From assembly GCF_023516215.1 (NCBI RefSeq), contig NZ_CP097349.1, forward strand, positions 3,753,501 to 3,817,500: a stretch of DNA of 64,000 bases, written 5' to 3'. The position numbers were made by a program, and so were the translations under genes. Shown one piece after another: positions 61,312-64,000 of this stretch (position 1 is the stretch's first letter; each line of letters starts with the position of its first letter). Source of the DNA: Cytobacillus pseudoceanisediminis. Its GTDB lineage: Bacteria; Bacillota; Bacilli; Bacillales; Cytobacillaceae. The notes under the pieces are model-generated. The model searched no databases. It was not told the origin of the DNA and saw only the letters and a program-made list of their open reading frames with translations.

Positions 61312-61786
61312 CACTGCTTTCTAGTACTTCCTGTTTTGTTTTATCTCTTTTTGACTGAAGACGTTCTGCAATGGCTGTATCAAAAGCGCCAAGTATTTGT
61401 GCTGCCAGCAATCCGGCGTTAGTGGCTCCTGCTTTTCCAATCGCAACCGTTGCAACCGGGACGCCGCCGGGCATCTGAACAATGGACAGCAATGAATCCA
61501 GTCCGTTTAGAGCTTTTGATTGGACTGGCACTCCAATGACAGGAAGTGTCGTTTTCGCTGCAACCATTCCTGGAAGGTGTGCCGCTCCTCCTGCACCCGC
61601 AATAATTACCTTTATTCCTCTGTCTCTTGCCTGCTCAGCATATTCAAACATAAGATCTGGAGTCCGATGGGCTGAAACAACCTTTTTTTCATAAGGGATT
61701 TCAAGCTCTTCCAGAATTCCGCAAGCGTGCTTCATTGTCTCCCAATCTGATTTGCTTCCCATAATGACTGCTGCTTGTGCGCTCAT
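61298..61786 (-). CDS. purE: N5-CAIR mutase (class I PurE)
   Basis: PurE moves the carboxyl group of N5-CAIR to CAIR. The active-site motif is [12 protein letters not shown] at the start, then [31 protein letters not shown] and [20 protein letters not shown] (the conserved MPGG loop follows). Length is 162 residues. ATG 61786 has GGAGGAG 6 nt upstream, preferred to the upstream frame at 61879. First gene of the operon, with the riboswitch terminator right upstream. Confidence 0.95.
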   Translation of the reverse strand: MSAQAAVIMGSKSDWETMKHACGILEELEIPYEKKVVSAHRTPDLMFEYAEQARDRGIKVIIAGAGGAAHLPGMVAAKTTLPVIGVPVQSKALNGLDSLLSIVQMPGGVPVATVAIGKAGATNAGLLAAQILGAFDTAIAERLQSKRDKTKQEVLESSDELV

Positions 61787-61812
61787 TCTTTCTCCTCCAA
61801 ATCTTCCAATAT

Positions 61813-61865
61813 AAAAAACCCGCACAGACCCTTCTCTTAATATGAGAGAAAGTAATCTGTCCGGG
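61813..61865 (-). terminator. Riboswitch-controlled terminator before purE
   Basis: On the minus strand CCCGGACAGA pairs with TCTGTGCGGG around an AT-rich inner hairpin and is followed by six T. It is the expression platform of the purine riboswitch, 27 nt before the purE start. Confidence 0.9.
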
Positions 61866-61939
61866 CTAAAAAGAACCATAAGGAAGACACCTGCAAACGG
61901 CAGGAACCATTCCTTCTACATGCCGGGCATATCAGCTTT

Positions 61940-62010
61940 CCCTCATAGTCCAGCAATTTACGGTTGCCGGGTAGAAACTTATGGGCCCTATTCCCATTAT
62001 TATACGAGGG
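61940..62010 (-). promoter_or_regulatory. Guanine-type purine riboswitch aptamer
   Basis: Read on the minus strand, the core loops GTTTCTACC and ACCGTAAAT and the P1 3' side GGACTATGAGG match the purine riboswitch. The specificity base before TATG is C (GACTATG), which selects guanine/hypoxanthine over adenine. P1 pairs CCCTCGTA with TATGAGGG. Ligand binding would favour the terminator downstream and switch off the pur operon. Confidence 0.93.
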
Positions 62011-62038
62011 GTTTATTCACGTTTTATTAACTACCATC

Positions 62039-62068
62039 ATATTAACAACATACCTGATACTCTGTCAA
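62039..62068 (-). promoter_or_regulatory. Sigma-A promoter of the purine operon
   Basis: On the minus strand TTGACA (62063-62068) and TAATAT (62039-62044) are separated by 18 nt. Transcription would start around 62030, about 20 nt before the aptamer. Confidence 0.8.
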
Positions 62069-62070
62069 TC

Positions 62071-62119
62071 GAAAAATCGAACAATACTAAAAGTCAGACA
62101 ATTAATGTTCGTGTTTTAA
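62071..62119 (-). promoter_or_regulatory. PurR-type operator (two inverted PurBoxes)
   Basis: Two boxes with CGAAC cores face each other: ACACGAACATTA and TATTGTTCGATT (minus strand), with about 16 nt between the boxes. They lie just upstream of the -35. This is the arrangement bound by B. subtilis PurR. One box overlaps the yebG stop codon. Confidence 0.75.
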
Positions 62120-62322
62120 TCTTCTAATCGTTTTGCTTCAAAAACTATCTGCCTTCCAGCCGGTTCATAATCGACTTTACCACCCGTCTTAACTTCTTTA
62201 AATATAGGCTTCTCAGTCCTTCTAACAGGTATATATCCTGCCTTTTGTATCCTGTCCAGGCACTGGTCAATCGTTTCGTTTTCCTGGACCTCAAACACCA
62301 TTTTGTTTTTGGCTTTGCTCAT
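62116..62322 (-). CDS. yebG: NETI-motif protein (YebG)
   Basis: This 68-residue basic protein carries the motif [20 protein letters not shown], which gives the family its name. The rest is RTEKPIFKE and a lysine/arginine-rich tail. Function is unknown. It is translationally coupled to the upstream yebE gene (4-bp overlap) and sits just before purE, as in B. subtilis. Its end overlaps a PurBox. Confidence 0.85.
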   Translation of the reverse strand: MSKAKNKMVFEVQENETIDQCLDRIQKAGYIPVRRTEKPIFKEVKTGGKVDYEPAGRQIVFEAKRLED

Positions 62323-62861
62323 TGGGATAACTTTCCTCTCTTAACAGATTTCACCCAGAAACCGCCATGAATCGTTTTTGGCTCATAAGCGATGATGAAG
62401 GCCTTAGGATCCAGCTCTTTAATCGTCTGATAAAGCTTTAATTCATATTTTCTTGGTGTCAGGATCTGAAGGGCCATCCTATCGCCTTCAAGTCCATTGG
62501 CAGCCCAGTTTGTGACACCATAGCCTTTATCCCTTAAAGCTTTTGGAAGATCCCTGTCATATTCCTTTGTAATTACATTTACCGTAATATAGCCAAGAGC
62601 AAGCTTCTCTTCAATTTTCATGCCGGCAATAACGCCAATTCCATAACCGACTGCATAAGCAATCAGATTTTGTATTTCATTTAGGTTATCCAGAACCAGC
62701 CCTAAACCTATGACATAGATAACAACTTCGATGGTGCTTATAAAAGCTGCAAGGTACCGCTGCCCCTTAAGCGTAAGAATCATCCTGATGGTAAAAAATG
62801 ATACATATACAATATTAATGATCAAAATAATAGCGACCATAATAAAACTGTTTTCCAGCAA
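62319..62861 (-). CDS. yebE: DUF2179 (YebE-like) membrane protein
   Basis: The protein has 180 residues with three N-terminal membrane helices ([59 protein letters not shown]). A cytoplasmic DUF2179 domain follows ([20 protein letters not shown]). The domain is shared with YitT-type proteins; the role is unknown. Start is TTG with GGAGG 9 nt upstream. It overlaps yebG by 4 bp. Confidence 0.85.
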   Translation of the reverse strand: MLENSFIMVAIILIINIVYVSFFTIRMILTLKGQRYLAAFISTIEVVIYVIGLGLVLDNLNEIQNLIAYAVGYGIGVIAGMKIEEKLALGYITVNVITKEYDRDLPKALRDKGYGVTNWAANGLEGDRMALQILTPRKYELKLYQTIKELDPKAFIIAYEPKTIHGGFWVKSVKRGKLSQ

Positions 62862-63357
62862 AGCAAGCGTCCTCCTTTATGGGGGATTTAAAGGCATATG
62901 GGCGCCCCTTCCCCATTAAGTCCCTATTGTACAAAAGAAATTGGCGTTTGATAACCTTTTTTTGCAAATTGGATTCTTTATGAATAGGTTATCCTTTTTT
63001 GAGTGGGATGAAACGGCTGAATTATGCCTTCATTAGTTGAGGCTATATAAAGGAGAGAGTATCTAAAGGTTTTTATCTAATAGGTTTTGGAGATTATCCA
63101 GCATGTTTCTATCTCGATTAGAAGTTTATTTCACATTTGGCATAATATATCTTGGTAAAGAACAGATTTAACACATAAAACAGGCAGTGAAGTAAGGAGT
63201 GGCGAATATAAATGAATTCTGACACATATACGAGTAAAAGGGACGCATATAAATTCCAAAGTGAAGCATAACATGAAAAAGTGACGCATATATGTATTTT
63301 CCACCAAAAAGAAGAGTTCAAATATAATATTTGGATAAAGTAATACATCCAAACACA
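62862..63357. other. Region between the rRNA operon and yebE
   Basis: About 500 AT-rich nt without a supported gene. Two stretches deserve note: array F (63199-63301) and the rRNA operon terminator just after it. Any yebE promoter would lie close to 62862-62990. Confidence 0.5.
63199..63301. repeat. 20-21-bp periodic array F (core GACGCATATA)
   Basis: Five units start at 63199, 63220, 63241, 63261 and 63281 (spacings 21, 21, 20, 20). The core is GTGACGCATATA with variants (GGCGAATATA, GACACATATA, GAAGCATAAC). It lies downstream of the rRNA operon terminator. Confidence 0.75.
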
Positions 63358-63387
63358 CAAAAAAGAGCACCCATCAGGTGCTCTTTC
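63358..63387 (-). terminator. rRNA operon terminator
   Basis: AAAGAGCAC/GTGCTCTTT hairpin (63362-63386) followed by six T on the minus strand, directly after the 5S gene. Confidence 0.9.
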
Positions 63388-63392
63388 ATATG

Positions 63393-63508
<116 letters not shown>

Positions 63509-63587
63509 CTATTTGGTTGAAGAAACTTCGTTCCCTCAAAACTAGATAATGCATGAAGAAGCATTTGCCGAGTATTCACCAATGACT

Positions 63588-63709
63588 TGTCTAGCTTCGG
63601 CTCCTAACTTCTCGGCCGTTTCGATCCGTCCCTCCAAATCCCAAAACCAGGATTTGAATGGCCGGCTCTCCAACGTCTCTCAAAGTTGAACAGTCGCCTC
63701 CGCTTTTCG
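63588..63709. repeat. Dispersed palindromic repeat, copy 3, in the 23S-5S spacer
   Basis: TGTCTAGCTTCGGCTCCTA at one end and CAGTCGCCTCCGCTTTTCG at the other are variants of the end motifs of the element at 50021-50174 (TGTCCAGCTCCAGCGCCTA; AGGCGCTTCCGCTTTTCG). Inside is a CAAATCC/GGATTTG hairpin. Confidence 0.6.
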
Positions 63710-63713
63710 TTTT

Positions 63714-64000
<287 letters not shown>

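Noticed and set aside
63199..63301. Possible CRISPR array because of regular spacing
   Set aside because: The step is only 20-21 bp and the conserved core about 10 bp; CRISPR units are about 60 bp with 24-37-bp identical repeats, and no cas gene is present.

Overview
The window looks like chromosome of a low-to-moderate GC, spore-forming Bacillaceae (Bacillus/Cytobacillus-like). Gene order from purE to rlmCD closely follows Bacillus subtilis: yebE-yebG-purEKBCSQLFMNHD, yerA-yerB-yerC-pcrB-pcrA-ligA-camS(yerH), a PutP/OpuE symporter, gatCAB, a yerO-like TetR gene, dgkB, rlmCD. Ribosome binding sites are strong, TTG/GTG starts occur, and most genes lie on the minus strand. The right edge holds the end of an rRNA operon (23S 3' end, spacer, 5S, terminator), also minus strand. 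The genus is an inference; the synteny and gene families are recognised from the translated sequence.

Layout from left to right. 1-9.4 kb: membrane and stress genes (DUF421, EamA exporter, secreted M28 aminopeptidase, short FAD oxidoreductase, HTH protein, PAS histidine kinase, xpaC-yaaN, SH3/C39 exoprotein). 9.7-16.7 kb: a broken secreted phosphodiesterase, a second orphan PAS kinase, rlmCD, dgkB, TetR. 17-22.5 kb: zinc-finger anti-sigma-like protein, plsY, DUF421, V4R-STAS protein, phosphoesterase, Mn pyrophosphatase. 22.5-27 kb: nitronate monooxygenase, thioredoxin-like protein, and an ABC exporter with its own ABC/LytTR regulator. 27.2-31.6 kb: gatCAB, cupin, yueI. 31.7-37.5 kb: carbon and proline metabolism (aceA, putP with a 32-aa accessory ORF, nicotinamidase-like hydrolase, rocA/pruA). 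38.2-48.1 kb: camS, ligA, pcrA, pcrB, yerC, yerB, yerA. 48.7-62.1 kb: the full 12-gene purine operon, preceded by PurR-type boxes, a sigma-A promoter and a guanine-type riboswitch with terminator, and ended by a terminator near 48.6 kb. 62.1-64 kb: yebG, yebE and the rRNA operon end.

Two cross-cutting observations stand out. First, at least six non-coding stretches carry short tandem arrays with a strict 20-21-bp period. Each array has its own core sequence (for example GGCCGGTAAA, GACGCATATA, GAGCAATACAGA) with variable filler, and most lie right at a gene's stop codon, one of them inside the purine operon. Larger palindromic repeats (three related copies, including one in the 23S-5S spacer) and a 52-bp tandem repeat add to this intergenic repeat load.

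Second, at least ten genes, including gatB, ligA, purC, purS, purL and purD, are broken by one-base length changes in homopolymers. Every one is restored to full family length by correcting the homopolymer. This pattern is best read as sequencing or assembly error rather than gene decay. Affected genes are annotated here at full length with the frameshift position given.
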